Both the position numbers and the translations under genes were made by a program. Of a stretch of DNA of 6,685 nt, positions 1 to 5,561 are shown piece after piece (positions within the stretch are counted from its first letter, which is position 1; each line of letters opens with the position of its first letter). Source of the stretch: UBA1367 sp040268355 (GTDB taxonomy: Bacteria; Actinomycetota; Coriobacteriia; Coriobacteriales; Atopobiaceae). Location of the stretch: NCBI GenBank assembly GCA_040268355.1, contig JAWRIT010000039.1:1-6685 (forward strand). Reading direction: 5' to 3'. The notes beneath the pieces were generated by a model. It searched no databases. It was given only the letters and a program-made list of their open reading frames with translations, and was not told the origin of the DNA.

Positions 1-31
<31 letters not shown>

Positions 32-89
32 TCCTCCTCCCACTCACACGCCACAGTTCGCGCTATCCTTGGCAAGACAAGGAGGCTCC

Positions 90-860
90 ATGTGCGAACT
101 GTACGCTATCAACTCCCGTCGACCGGTACGGGCGAACGACCATCTGCAACTCTTCTTTCTGGACAGCGTCCACCATCCCCATGGGTGGGGTCTCGCCTGG
201 CGCGAGGGCGGGCGGGTGCTGCTGCACAAGGAGGAGCTGCGGGCCCTCGACTCGAACTATCTCGGCTACCTGCTCGATGAGCCCATCCGTTCGTCGCACG
301 TGGTCGCCCACATCCGTAACGCCACCATTGGCTCGCTCTCGTACAACAACACCCATCCCTTTCGGCGCACGGACCTCGGGGGACGGCGCTGGATCGTCGC
401 CCACAACGGGACGATCCTGAACGACCGGCTCACCAGTGGCTACCGGGCCTTCGCGGCCGGCGACACCGACAGCGAGCAGATCGTGATCTACCTGATCGAC
501 GCGCTGGACGACGTCGCGGAGCGCAAGGGCGCCCCGCTCGACTTTGGCGAGCGCTTCGTGGTGCTGTCCCACGCCATCGAGGAGCTTTCGCAGGAGAACA
601 AGCTCAACCTGGTGCTGGACGATGGCGAGTTCACCTATGTGCATACCAACACGGTCGAGCCGACGCTGTACGTGCGGACCACGAACACGACCGCCTACTT
701 CTGCACGCGTCCGCTCGATGACGGTCGGACCTGGCAGCCGCTGCCCCGCAACCGCCTCATTGCTTATCGTGATGGCCGACCCGAGCGCATGGGGGCGCGG
801 CACGGGTACTCCATCGACGAGGCCACCTATATCGCCGCCGTGCTGGGACGAGAGCTGTGA
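90..860 (+). CDS. Class II glutamine amidotransferase (YafJ/Dug3-like GATase_4 family)
   Basis: 256-residue N-terminal-nucleophile amidotransferase, expected to be cytoplasmic and to release ammonia from glutamine or cleave a gamma-glutamyl amide. The ATG at 90 is chosen over a TTG at 69 because it puts Cys at residue 2, the catalytic nucleophile after Met removal. AAGGAGG (79-85) lies 4 nt upstream. Visible family motifs are MCELYAIN at the N-terminus, HPHGWG (29-34), HIRNAT (74-79), the THPF segment (88-91), VAHNGT (103-108) and GDTDSE (124-129). These match the glutamine-binding and oxyanion positions of the YafJ/Dug3 group. The protein is a lone domain with no synthase or SIS partner, so the acceptor substrate is unknown; Dug3 in yeast acts on glutathione, but nothing here shows that role. 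It converges with the GNAT gene. Confidence 0.93.
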   Translation: MCELYAINSRRPVRANDHLQLFFLDSVHHPHGWGLAWREGGRVLLHKEELRALDSNYLGYLLDEPIRSSHVVAHIRNATIGSLSYNNTHPFRRTDLGGRRWIVAHNGTILNDRLTSGYRAFAAGDTDSEQIVIYLIDALDDVAERKGAPLDFGERFVVLSHAIEELSQENKLNLVLDDGEFTYVHTNTVEPTLYVRTTNTTAYFCTRPLDDGRTWQPLPRNRLIAYRDGRPERMGARHGYSIDEATYIAAVLGREL

Positions 861-869
861 CGGCGAGGT

Positions 870-917
870 CTTGGGCGGGGCGACCACGTTCGGCTTGGGC
901 AAGGCGTCCGCGTTCGG
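870..917. repeat. Two-copy 24-bp tandem repeat in the convergent gene junction
   Basis: Units 870-893 and 894-917 match at 20 of 24 positions; differences fall at unit positions 8, 9, 14 and 17. Both units begin CTTGGGC and end CGTTCGG. The repeat sits between the amidotransferase stop (858-860) and the acetyltransferase stop (933-935, minus strand). In one plus frame it would read as LGGATTFG then LGKASAFG, but no supported gene uses that frame. No strong hairpin or T-tract is present, so it is not an obvious terminator. Confidence 0.75.
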
Positions 918-932
918 CCTCGACGGGCCTGC

Positions 933-1463
933 CTACCTGAGTACCAGCTCGTACAACTCGAGCTCAATGGTGCCGGTGTCCTCGTAGTACACCGGATGGG
1001 AACCCACATGGGCGAAGCCCTCGCGGAGGTAGAGGCGGCTGGCGGGTAGGTTTCCCGGCATGACGTCCAAGTGGATAGCTCGTTTGCCGGCATCCTGTGC
1101 ACGGCGAACGGCCTCGCGAACCAGCTCGACCCCCACGTGCCGTCCGCGCATGGAGGGATGTACCGCCACCAGGTGCACCACGCAGACCTCCTCGCCTGCG
1201 GCGCCGCTTGGCCAGGGGACGTCGGCATACTCGGGGTCCTCGTGGTCCATCAGCGCGAAGGCGGCGACGATGCGTCCCTTGCTTCGTCCCACGAAGAGCT
1301 CGCCTGTCTCCAGATGGTCACCGATGTCGTCCTGCGTGGGATACACGCCCAGCTTCCAGCTGGGGCCATAGACATCAAGTGCCTGGTGCTCACAGACGTC
1401 GGCGTAGAGCTGCCAGACCTCGTCAAAGTCGTTCGGGGTGGCTCGGTCGATGACGCAGGGCAT
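933..1463 (-). CDS. GNAT-family N-acetyltransferase
   Basis: 176-residue single-domain acetyltransferase, expected to move an acetyl group from acetyl-CoA to an amine; the acceptor is not predictable. The ATG at 1463 is chosen because AAGGAGGAG (1476-1468) precedes it by 4 nt; an in-frame ATG at 1535 would add 24 residues that look non-coding. Residues 95-101 (VVHLVAV) form the central beta strand. RGRHVG (106-111) occupies the pyrophosphate-binding loop, with His109 where the usual R/Q-x-x-G-x-G/A motif has Gly. N138, A141, Y145 and GF (149-150) fit the C-terminal half of the fold, around residues 138-150. Residues 74-92 (acidic and proline-rich) look like a loop before that core. The gene is on the same strand as the upstream XRE regulator but 208 nt from it, so it probably has its own promoter. 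TACGAT at 1539-1534 is a weak -10 candidate. Confidence 0.9.
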   Translation of the reverse strand: MPCVIDRATPNDFDEVWQLYADVCEHQALDVYGPSWKLGVYPTQDDIGDHLETGELFVGRSKGRIVAAFALMDHEDPEYADVPWPSGAAGEEVCVVHLVAVHPSMRGRHVGVELVREAVRRAQDAGKRAIHLDVMPGNLPASRLYLREGFAHVGSHPVYYEDTGTIELELYELVLR

Positions 1464-1671
1464 GGGACTCCTCCTTGGCTCGCGATGGCACGGGCACGCC
1501 TTGGCGGGGCGGCAGGCGCGGGTCAATGGGGGCATCGTAACATGTGCGGTGTCATCGGGACGAGGGGCCGCGTGCCCCTGCGCGACGCGCCCGCGAGACC
1601 CCCGGTCGACCTCGGGGAGATCGGCCGGGGGGCCAGCCCCTGCGATGCGAGGCCATGGGATCCCGCTATGG
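1464..1671. other. GC-rich spacer with two small hairpins
   Basis: This gap separates two minus-strand genes. It can form two short stems: AGGGGC/GCCCCT around a 5-nt loop (1563-1579), and CCCCG/CGGGG around a GTCGAC-containing loop (1600-1617). Neither is followed by a T-tract, so termination after the regulator gene is possible but not shown. The acetyltransferase Shine-Dalgarno lies at 1468-1476. I see no gene here. Confidence 0.45.
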
Positions 1672-1965
1672 TTACGAGCGCTTGTCCTGCGGCTTGCTCA
1701 TCAGCTCGAGCCGCTGCGAGACCGCGGAGTCCTCGTCTACGCCCTGGCACAGCTCGGAAAGGCTGATGCCCAAGCCTCGAGAGATCTTAATGAGGTTGTC
1801 GATGGAGACGTTGCGCCGTCCCTTCTCGACCCCAATGATATAGGTGCGGTCAATATTGACCATGCTCGAAAAGGCATACTGCGAGAGCTCCTGCCCCTCA
1901 CGCAGGATCTTGATGCGGTTTCCCAAGTTGAGCCGAATGGCGGCGATGTCTCCCTCTGTTTTCAT
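1672..1965 (-). CDS. Small XRE (Cro/C1-type) HTH regulator, resembles restriction-modification controller proteins
   Basis: 97-residue DNA-binding protein made almost entirely of one Cro/C1 helix-turn-helix domain (about residues 14-74). The core runs from LGNRIKILR (14-22) through LSQYAF (27-32) to the stretch NIDRTYIIGVEKGRRNVS (37-54) and the closing LGISLSEL (65-72). The DRTYI-G-E-G-RN pattern is also the signature seen in C (controller) proteins of restriction-modification systems. A short polar tail follows. The ATG at 1965 is chosen because the domain begins about 10 residues later and the in-frame upstream extension (to 2112) crosses AT-rich intergenic DNA and an inverted repeat. No Shine-Dalgarno precedes this ATG, but a -10-like box lies 7 nt away, suggesting leaderless translation. 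No methyltransferase or nuclease gene is in the window, so a controller role is only an analogy. A metabolic or prophage-type regulator is also possible. Confidence 0.88.
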   Translation of the reverse strand: MKTEGDIAAIRLNLGNRIKILREGQELSQYAFSSMVNIDRTYIIGVEKGRRNVSIDNLIKISRGLGISLSELCQGVDEDSAVSQRLELMSKPQDKRS

Positions 1966-2050
1966 AGGGAAGACTATATGGGTGATTCGTGCTCCATTAG
2001 TTGATGATAAGACACATTTTTGTAAAATTGAGATATTGATGATTAAAACG
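1966..2050. promoter_or_regulatory. AT-rich promoter patch upstream of the XRE gene
   Basis: By hand count about one third of these 85 bases are G or C, against roughly two thirds in the flanking genes. It contains the -10-like box of the regulator gene and several A/T runs (for example 2017-2021 and 2046-2049). It probably holds the promoter and operator of the regulator and may mark acquired DNA. No coding region is supported here. Confidence 0.55.
1973..1978 (-). promoter_or_regulatory. -10-like box giving a likely leaderless transcript
   Basis: On the minus strand TATAGT (1978-1973) lies 7 nt before the A of the regulator's ATG (1965), so transcription would start at or next to that A. 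The 15 nt before the ATG contain no AGGAGG-like sequence. No good -35 hexamer is seen 17-18 nt upstream. On the plus strand the same bases read GACTATA (1972-1978), which equals one half of the GACTATAGTC type of operator bound by some controller proteins. Confidence 0.5.
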
Positions 2051-2064
2051 TGGAGAGAAGTGAT

Positions 2065-2125
2065 CCTCGGGGGCGATGGCGCCAAGCATCCGTTTTCTGT
2101 GGTATGCGCCATGGTGCCCCCGAGG
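2065..2125. repeat. Long interrupted inverted repeat (61-nt hairpin)
   Basis: CCTCGGGGGC (2065-2074) pairs perfectly with GCCCCCGAGG (2116-2125). After a small asymmetric internal loop (1 nt against 3 nt), ATGGCGC (2076-2082) pairs with GCGCCAT (2106-2112). That makes 17 base pairs around a 23-nt loop. It lies between the end of the LacI gene (2185) and the start of the XRE gene (1965), both on the minus strand. Neither strand shows a clear T-tract after the stem, so if it is a terminator it is a U-less one. It could also be an RNA structure or a degraded small mobile repeat. Confidence 0.75.
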
Positions 2126-2184
2126 CCAGGGAGCGCGGGGTCGTCCCAGGACCAAGCCGCGATCGGTGCCGCCTCCCTGTGGCC

Positions 2185-3219
2185 CTACGACTTGCGGCGG
2201 GCGCAGGTGGTCTCGCGCACCACGAGCTCCGTCTCCATGATGAGGGACTCGCCCGCGACCCCGTTGCCCCGTATGCGCTCGAGCAGGAGGCTCGCCGCCG
2301 AGTACCCCATCCGATAGCATGGCTGGCTCACGGTGGTGAGCGAGGGCGTGACCATGCGCGCGATGTCGGCGTCGTCGAAGCCCACCACCATGACGTCCTC
2401 GGGCACCCGCAGGCCGTAGCGATGCGCCGACTTGATCACGGCGGACGCGTAGATGTCCGAACAGGCGAAGACCCCGTCGGGCCGCTCGCGACCCCCCATG
2501 AGCTTGCAGGCCTCCGTGTAGGAGACCTGGTAGCTGTTGTCGGGCATCTGGACGACCCAGGAGTCCCGCATCTCCAGGCCGTGGCGCGTCATCACATCGT
2601 CGAAGCCCGCCCGGCGCTCCCGCGCGTACTTGTACTCTTGAGGCCCGTTGAGCAGGGCAATGCGCTCGCAGCCACAGGCGACGAGGTGCTCCACGGCATC
2701 GCGTGCGCCCCGGGCGTCGTCGATGCTCACGTAGGGGATGTCGACCTCGGGGTTGTACTCGCAGCACTGGACGACGGGCACGTGGGCATCTATGACTCGC
2801 AGGGTCGCGGCGTCGATGGGCCGCAGCGTGATGAGCCCGCTCGCGTTGCAGCGTGCGAGCGACTCGCAGTAGCGCTCGACCCCACCCTTCTCGGGGGAGG
2901 AGGACGAGACGAGGACGCTGAGGTCCTGCGCTCCCGCCGCCGTCTGCACCCCACGGATGATCTCGTCATAGAAGGGGTTGCTGAACCAAGGGATGTCCAC
3001 CACTATCGGGCCGGGCGCATTCGCGCCCGCGCGATCCACGCTCAGAAAGGGAGGGCCGTAGCCGAGCGAGCGCATGCTCCCCAAAACGCGGGCCTTCGTC
3101 TCGTGTCCGACGAGCTCGGGATGGTGAATGACGCGCGAGACGGTGGCGGGGGACACGCCGGCGTTCCTCGCGACCTGGGTCACGGTCGCCCGCTTTCCTG
3201 TTGACGCGTCGGCTTCCAT
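2185..3219 (-). CDS. LacI-family transcriptional regulator of the adjacent sugar operon
   Basis: 344 residues, normal for the family. The N-terminal HTH (about 11-37) contains TVTQVARNAGVSPATVSRV, the classic LacI signature. Residues 70-340 are a periplasmic-binding-protein-like ligand domain: IVVDIPWFSNPFYDEIIRG (72-90), GLITLRP (128-134), the segment near NGP (191-193), CSD (253-255) and VVGFDD (278-283). The ATG at 3219 is chosen because GAGG lies 5 nt upstream and the HTH begins about 11 residues in; the longer open frame up to 3402 would read through a candidate operator. The hinge is unusual. The family pattern Y-x-P-N-x-x-A-R-x-L reads Y54-G-P-P-F-L-S-V-D-R63, losing N, A, R and the intercalating L. 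The gene is divergent from the dehydrogenase operon and most likely represses it and itself. The ligand is probably a sugar or glycoside. Confidence 0.93.
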   Translation of the reverse strand: MEADASTGKRATVTQVARNAGVSPATVSRVIHHPELVGHETKARVLGSMRSLGYGPPFLSVDRAGANAPGPIVVDIPWFSNPFYDEIIRGVQTAAGAQDLSVLVSSSSPEKGGVERYCESLARCNASGLITLRPIDAATLRVIDAHVPVVQCCEYNPEVDIPYVSIDDARGARDAVEHLVACGCERIALLNGPQEYKYARERRAGFDDVMTRHGLEMRDSWVVQMPDNSYQVSYTEACKLMGGRERPDGVFACSDIYASAVIKSAHRYGLRVPEDVMVVGFDDADIARMVTPSLTTVSQPCYRMGYSAASLLLERIRGNGVAGESLIMETELVVRETTCARRKS

Positions 3220-3375
3220 GGATACCTCATCCCTCGTCCCGAACGCCCTCGAAGCCTCGCCGCAGGAGCTCCTGCCAGCCTGTGACGACCTGTCTGGCAT
3301 GACGTCGAGGCCACAAACCCTACGGTAGCATCCTACCCCAGCGACACGGCGAACCCTTGCGACCGTAACGCCATG

Positions 3376-3389
3376 TGAAAATCTTTTCA
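3376..3389. promoter_or_regulatory. Candidate LacI-family operator O1 (TGAAAATCTTTTCA)
   Basis: Palindrome with arms TGAAAA and TTTTCA around a central TC. The identical 14-mer recurs at 3498-3511, and the flanking bases differ, so the conserved part is the 14-mer itself. It lies 157 bp upstream of the LacI start codon, placing it where it could control the regulator's own transcription or form a loop with the second site. The usual central CpG of LacI-family sites is absent. Confidence 0.75.
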
Positions 3390-3476
3390 TGTGAGCGGTC
3401 ATGCTACCTTCACCGGCCCATCCCTACCGCTCGCAGGACACCGAGGAACATCAGAGACGTGCTGTGCAATCTTAAG

Positions 3477-3493
3477 AATGAAATCCGTTCATT
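3477..3493. promoter_or_regulatory. Weaker palindrome, possible auxiliary operator half-site pair
   Basis: AATGAA (3477-3482) and TTCATT (3488-3493) form 6-bp arms around a 5-nt centre. The TGAA...TTCA ends resemble the stronger operators, but the spacing is one base shorter. Its centre lies about 20 bp from that of the operator at 3498-3511, close to two helical turns, which would place both on the same DNA face. Confidence 0.4.
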
Positions 3494-3496
3494 TGG

Positions 3497-3512
3497 ATGA
3501 AAATCTTTTCAT
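3497..3512. promoter_or_regulatory. Candidate LacI-family operator O2 upstream of the sugar operon
   Basis: ATGAAAATCTTTTCAT is a palindrome with 7-bp arms; its inner 14 bases are identical to the site at 3376-3389. It ends 26 bp before the GTG start of the dehydrogenase gene and 14 bp before its Shine-Dalgarno, so a bound repressor would block initiation or early elongation. The ATG inside it is not the real start of the gene. The distance between the centres of the two identical sites is 122 bp. Confidence 0.8.
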
Positions 3513-3526
3513 ATCCGGTCGAGGTG

Positions 3527-3532
3527 AGGAGG
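3527..3532 (+). promoter_or_regulatory. Shine-Dalgarno AGGAGG that fixes the GTG start of the dehydrogenase gene
   Basis: AGGAGG stands 6 nt before the GTG at 3539. The upstream in-frame ATG at 3497 has no such site and lies inside the operator palindrome, and the Rossmann fold begins directly after the GTG. Confidence 0.85.
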
Positions 3533-3538
3533 ATTCGA

Positions 3539-4579
3539 GTGATTCACGTAGGCATCATCGGGTGCGGCAGGATCGCGCAGGAGCGGCATATCCCCGAATA
3601 CGAGGCACATCCGTCGGCCGAGGTGACCGCCCTGTTCGACGTCAACGAGGCCCGTGCGCGGGAGCTTGCGGCGCGCTTGGGCGCACGTGTCTACGGCAGC
3701 GTGGAGGAGCTGCTTCGCGATGCGGACATCGACGCCGTGAGCATTTGCTCCGCCAACGCGGCCCACGCCGAGCACACCATCGCCGCGCTGCGCGCGGGTA
3801 AGCACGTCCTTTGCGAGAAGCCCATGGCCACCACGATCGAGGACTGCGAGGCCATGGTCGCTGCGGCGCGCGAGACGGGGCGGATCCTGATGATCGACCA
3901 GAACCAACGCTTCGCCCGTGCGCACGTGCGGGCCAAGGAGCTCCTCGACGAGGGTCGGATCGGGCGCGTCCTCAGCTTCCGCACGACCTTCGGCCATGGT
4001 GGTCCCGAGAGTTGGAGCGTGGAGAAGGGCACTGGCAGCTGGTTCTTCGATCCCGCACGGGCGGCGATGGGCGCGATGGCTGACCTCGGGGTCCACAAGA
4101 CCGACCTCATCCAGTTCCTTCTGGGATCGCGTGTGGTCGAGGTCACCGCACGCATCGCCACGCTTGACAAGCGCACCCCCGACGGCGAGCTGGTGGGCGT
4201 CGACGACAACGCCTGCTGCATCTATGCGATGTCGGATGGCGTCATCGGCACGATGACGGCCAGCTGGACCTACTACGGCCCGGAGGACAATTCGACCGTC
4301 CTCTACGGCACCGAGGGCATCATGCGCATCTACGACGATCCCGCCCACTCCATCGTGCTCGACCTGCGAGGCGGGGAGCGCGAGCTCTTCGACCTGGAGG
4401 CCATCCAGACCAACGACAGCCAGACGAGCTCGGGCGTCATCGACGCCTTCGTGAACTGCCTTGCGGAGGGCCTCGAGTCGCCCGTCTCGGGCGAGAGCGT
4501 CCTGCCGGCGATGCGTGCCGTCATCGCCGCCATCCGTTCGAACGAGACGCGTACGACCGTAGTCGTGGAAGGGGAGTAG
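3539..4579 (+). CDS. Gfo/Idh/MocA-family NAD(P)-dependent sugar/cyclitol dehydrogenase
   Basis: 346-residue cytoplasmic oxidoreductase, full length for the family. The N-terminal Rossmann domain starts at once with GIIGCGRIA (5-13), the dinucleotide loop. EKP (93-95) supplies the family lysine K94. The C-terminal alpha/beta domain carries ADLGVHKTD (181-189), in which D182 and H186 fit the catalytic Asp and His of inositol-dehydrogenase-like enzymes. QNQRF (121-125) and the segment around DGVIGTMTASW also fit. It should oxidise a hydroxyl of a sugar, glycoside or inositol to a ketone with NAD(P)+; the substrate is not readable. Start is GTG. It is the first gene of the operon, and the next gene begins 4 nt after its stop, so translation is probably coupled. 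Relatives paired with a TIM-barrel isomerase include inositol and glucoside 3-dehydrogenases (for example the E. coli ycj locus), which guides the pathway inference. Confidence 0.92.
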   Translation: MIHVGIIGCGRIAQERHIPEYEAHPSAEVTALFDVNEARARELAARLGARVYGSVEELLRDADIDAVSICSANAAHAEHTIAALRAGKHVLCEKPMATTIEDCEAMVAAARETGRILMIDQNQRFARAHVRAKELLDEGRIGRVLSFRTTFGHGGPESWSVEKGTGSWFFDPARAAMGAMADLGVHKTDLIQFLLGSRVVEVTARIATLDKRTPDGELVGVDDNACCIYAMSDGVIGTMTASWTYYGPEDNSTVLYGTEGIMRIYDDPAHSIVLDLRGGERELFDLEAIQTNDSQTSSGVIDAFVNCLAEGLESPVSGESVLPAMRAVIAAIRSNETRTTVVVEGE

Positions 4580-4582
4580 CGC

Positions 4583-5503
4583 ATGAGACTCGGATTCATC
4601 ACATCCATCCTCGATGGCTGGACCTACGACGAGATGATGGGGGTCGCGGGAGACCTTGGCTTCTCCTGCGTCGAGGTCGCCTCCTGGCCCCAGGGCGCGG
4701 CCGAGCGCCGCTACGCCGGCGTGTCGCACATCGACGCAGAGCGCGTGCTCGCGGACGGCGCCTATGCGCGCGCCCTGCTCGACAGGGCCAAGGAGACGGG
4801 CGTGCGCATCTGCTCGCTCGCCTACTACCCCAACCCCCTGGATCCTGACCCGTCCCGTCGCGCGGCGGTCCTGTCCCACCTCGAGGCCACCATACGCGCC
4901 GCCGCCGCGCTCGGCGTCCCCCGGGTCACCACCTTCATCGGAAGGGACCAGACCAAGACCGTCGAGGACAACCTCAAGCTCGTCGCCGAGGTCTGGCCCC
5001 CGCTCATGCGCGTGGCCGAGCGGGAGGGGGTGTCCGTCGCCATCGAGAACTGCCCCATGCTCTTTGGTCCCGACCAGTGGCCGGGCGGGCAGAACCTCAT
5101 GACCACCCCCGAGATCTGGAGGCAGGTCTTCGAGGCCGTTCCCAGCGACCGGCTCGGCCTGAACTATGACCCGAGCCACTTCGTCTGGCAGATGATGGAC
5201 TACCTGGCACCCATCGCCGAGTTCTCCGACAAGATCTTCCAGGTGCACTTCAAGGACATCAAACTTTTGCCCGAGCGCCTGGAGCGCGTGGGCACCATGG
5301 CCTACCCGCTCTCCTACATGACGCCCAAGATTCCCGGTCTGGGAGATGTCGACTGGGGCGCGTTCGTCTCCGCGCTCACCGACGCGGGCTTCGATGGGGA
5401 CGCGTGCATCGAGATCGAGGACCGGGCGTTCGAGGGAAGCCGCGAGCGCGTGCTCGACAGCCTCAGGCTCTCGAAGCGCTATGTCAACCAATTCGTGATC
5501 TAG
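4583..5503 (+). CDS. Xylose-isomerase-like TIM-barrel sugar isomerase/epimerase (AP_endonuc_2 fold)
   Basis: 306-residue single-domain TIM-barrel protein of the sugar phosphate isomerase/epimerase superfamily. The divalent-metal ligands expected for the family are visible: E155 in AIENCPM, D196 and H199 in YDPSHFVWQ, H222 in QVHFKDIK, and E277 in IEIED. This makes an active metal-dependent isomerase, epimerase or lyase likely. AAGGGGAG (4569-4576) precedes the ATG by 6 nt and overlaps the end of the dehydrogenase gene. The product should act on the keto-sugar made by that dehydrogenase. Possible relatives are IolE/IolI-type inositol enzymes, the 3-keto-glucoside epimerase YcjR, and the TIM-barrel subunit of C-glycoside deglycosidases (DgpC type). 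A deglycosidase would need a small partner subunit, which is not in the window. The superfamily name comes with high confidence, the exact reaction does not. Confidence 0.9.
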   Translation: MRLGFITSILDGWTYDEMMGVAGDLGFSCVEVASWPQGAAERRYAGVSHIDAERVLADGAYARALLDRAKETGVRICSLAYYPNPLDPDPSRRAAVLSHLEATIRAAAALGVPRVTTFIGRDQTKTVEDNLKLVAEVWPPLMRVAEREGVSVAIENCPMLFGPDQWPGGQNLMTTPEIWRQVFEAVPSDRLGLNYDPSHFVWQMMDYLAPIAEFSDKIFQVHFKDIKLLPERLERVGTMAYPLSYMTPKIPGLGDVDWGAFVSALTDAGFDGDACIEIEDRAFEGSRERVLDSLRLSKRYVNQFVI

Positions 5504-5561
5504 CAAGCAGGAAGGCGTGGTCTCGCGCAGGAAGCGGGGCCGGCAGCAAAGGAGGAATGTC

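Larger units (their letters stand above)
3220..3538. promoter_or_regulatory. Divergent regulatory region between LacI gene and sugar operon
   Basis: These 319 bases contain no supported gene. They hold two identical 14-bp palindromes (3376-3389 and 3498-3511), a weaker palindrome (3477-3493), and an 8-bp inverted pair GGTAGCAT (3324-3331) / ATGCTACC (3401-3408) flanking the first site. TAGGAT at 3335-3330 (minus strand) is a possible -10 for the LacI gene. For the operon, TTCATT (3488-3493) and CATATC (3510-3515) with a 16-nt spacer form a weak promoter candidate that would sit over the second palindrome. Promoter assignments are tentative. Confidence 0.7.

Noticed and set aside
63..902. A 279-residue minus-strand open frame opposite the amidotransferase, continuing the acetyltransferase frame after its stop
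   Set aside because: No ribosome binding site or domain; the plus-strand gene has full catalytic motifs, and the acetyltransferase fold is already complete at its stop.
1542..1766. Plus-strand frame beginning MCGVIG, like the N-terminus of PurF or GlmS amidotransferases
   Set aside because: After six residues nothing matches an amidotransferase, no good ribosome binding site lies at the right distance, and it runs antisense into the XRE gene. Most likely coincidence in GC-rich DNA.
1966..2112. N-terminal extension of the XRE regulator up to an ATG at 2112
   Set aside because: It would translate through the inverted repeat and the AT-rich promoter patch, with no Shine-Dalgarno and no similarity to the family.
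3220..3402. N-terminal extension of the LacI regulator
   Set aside because: The HTH starts correctly from the ATG at 3219, which has a GAGG 5 nt upstream; the extension would cover a candidate operator.
3497..3538. ATG at 3497 as start of the dehydrogenase
   Set aside because: It lies inside the operator palindrome and would add 14 residues before the Rossmann strand; the GTG at 3539 has AGGAGG at ideal spacing.
5507..5534. 8-bp direct repeat GCAGGAAG (5507-5514 and 5527-5534) before the binding-protein gene
   Set aside because: Short, purine-rich and near Shine-Dalgarno-like sequence; likely chance.
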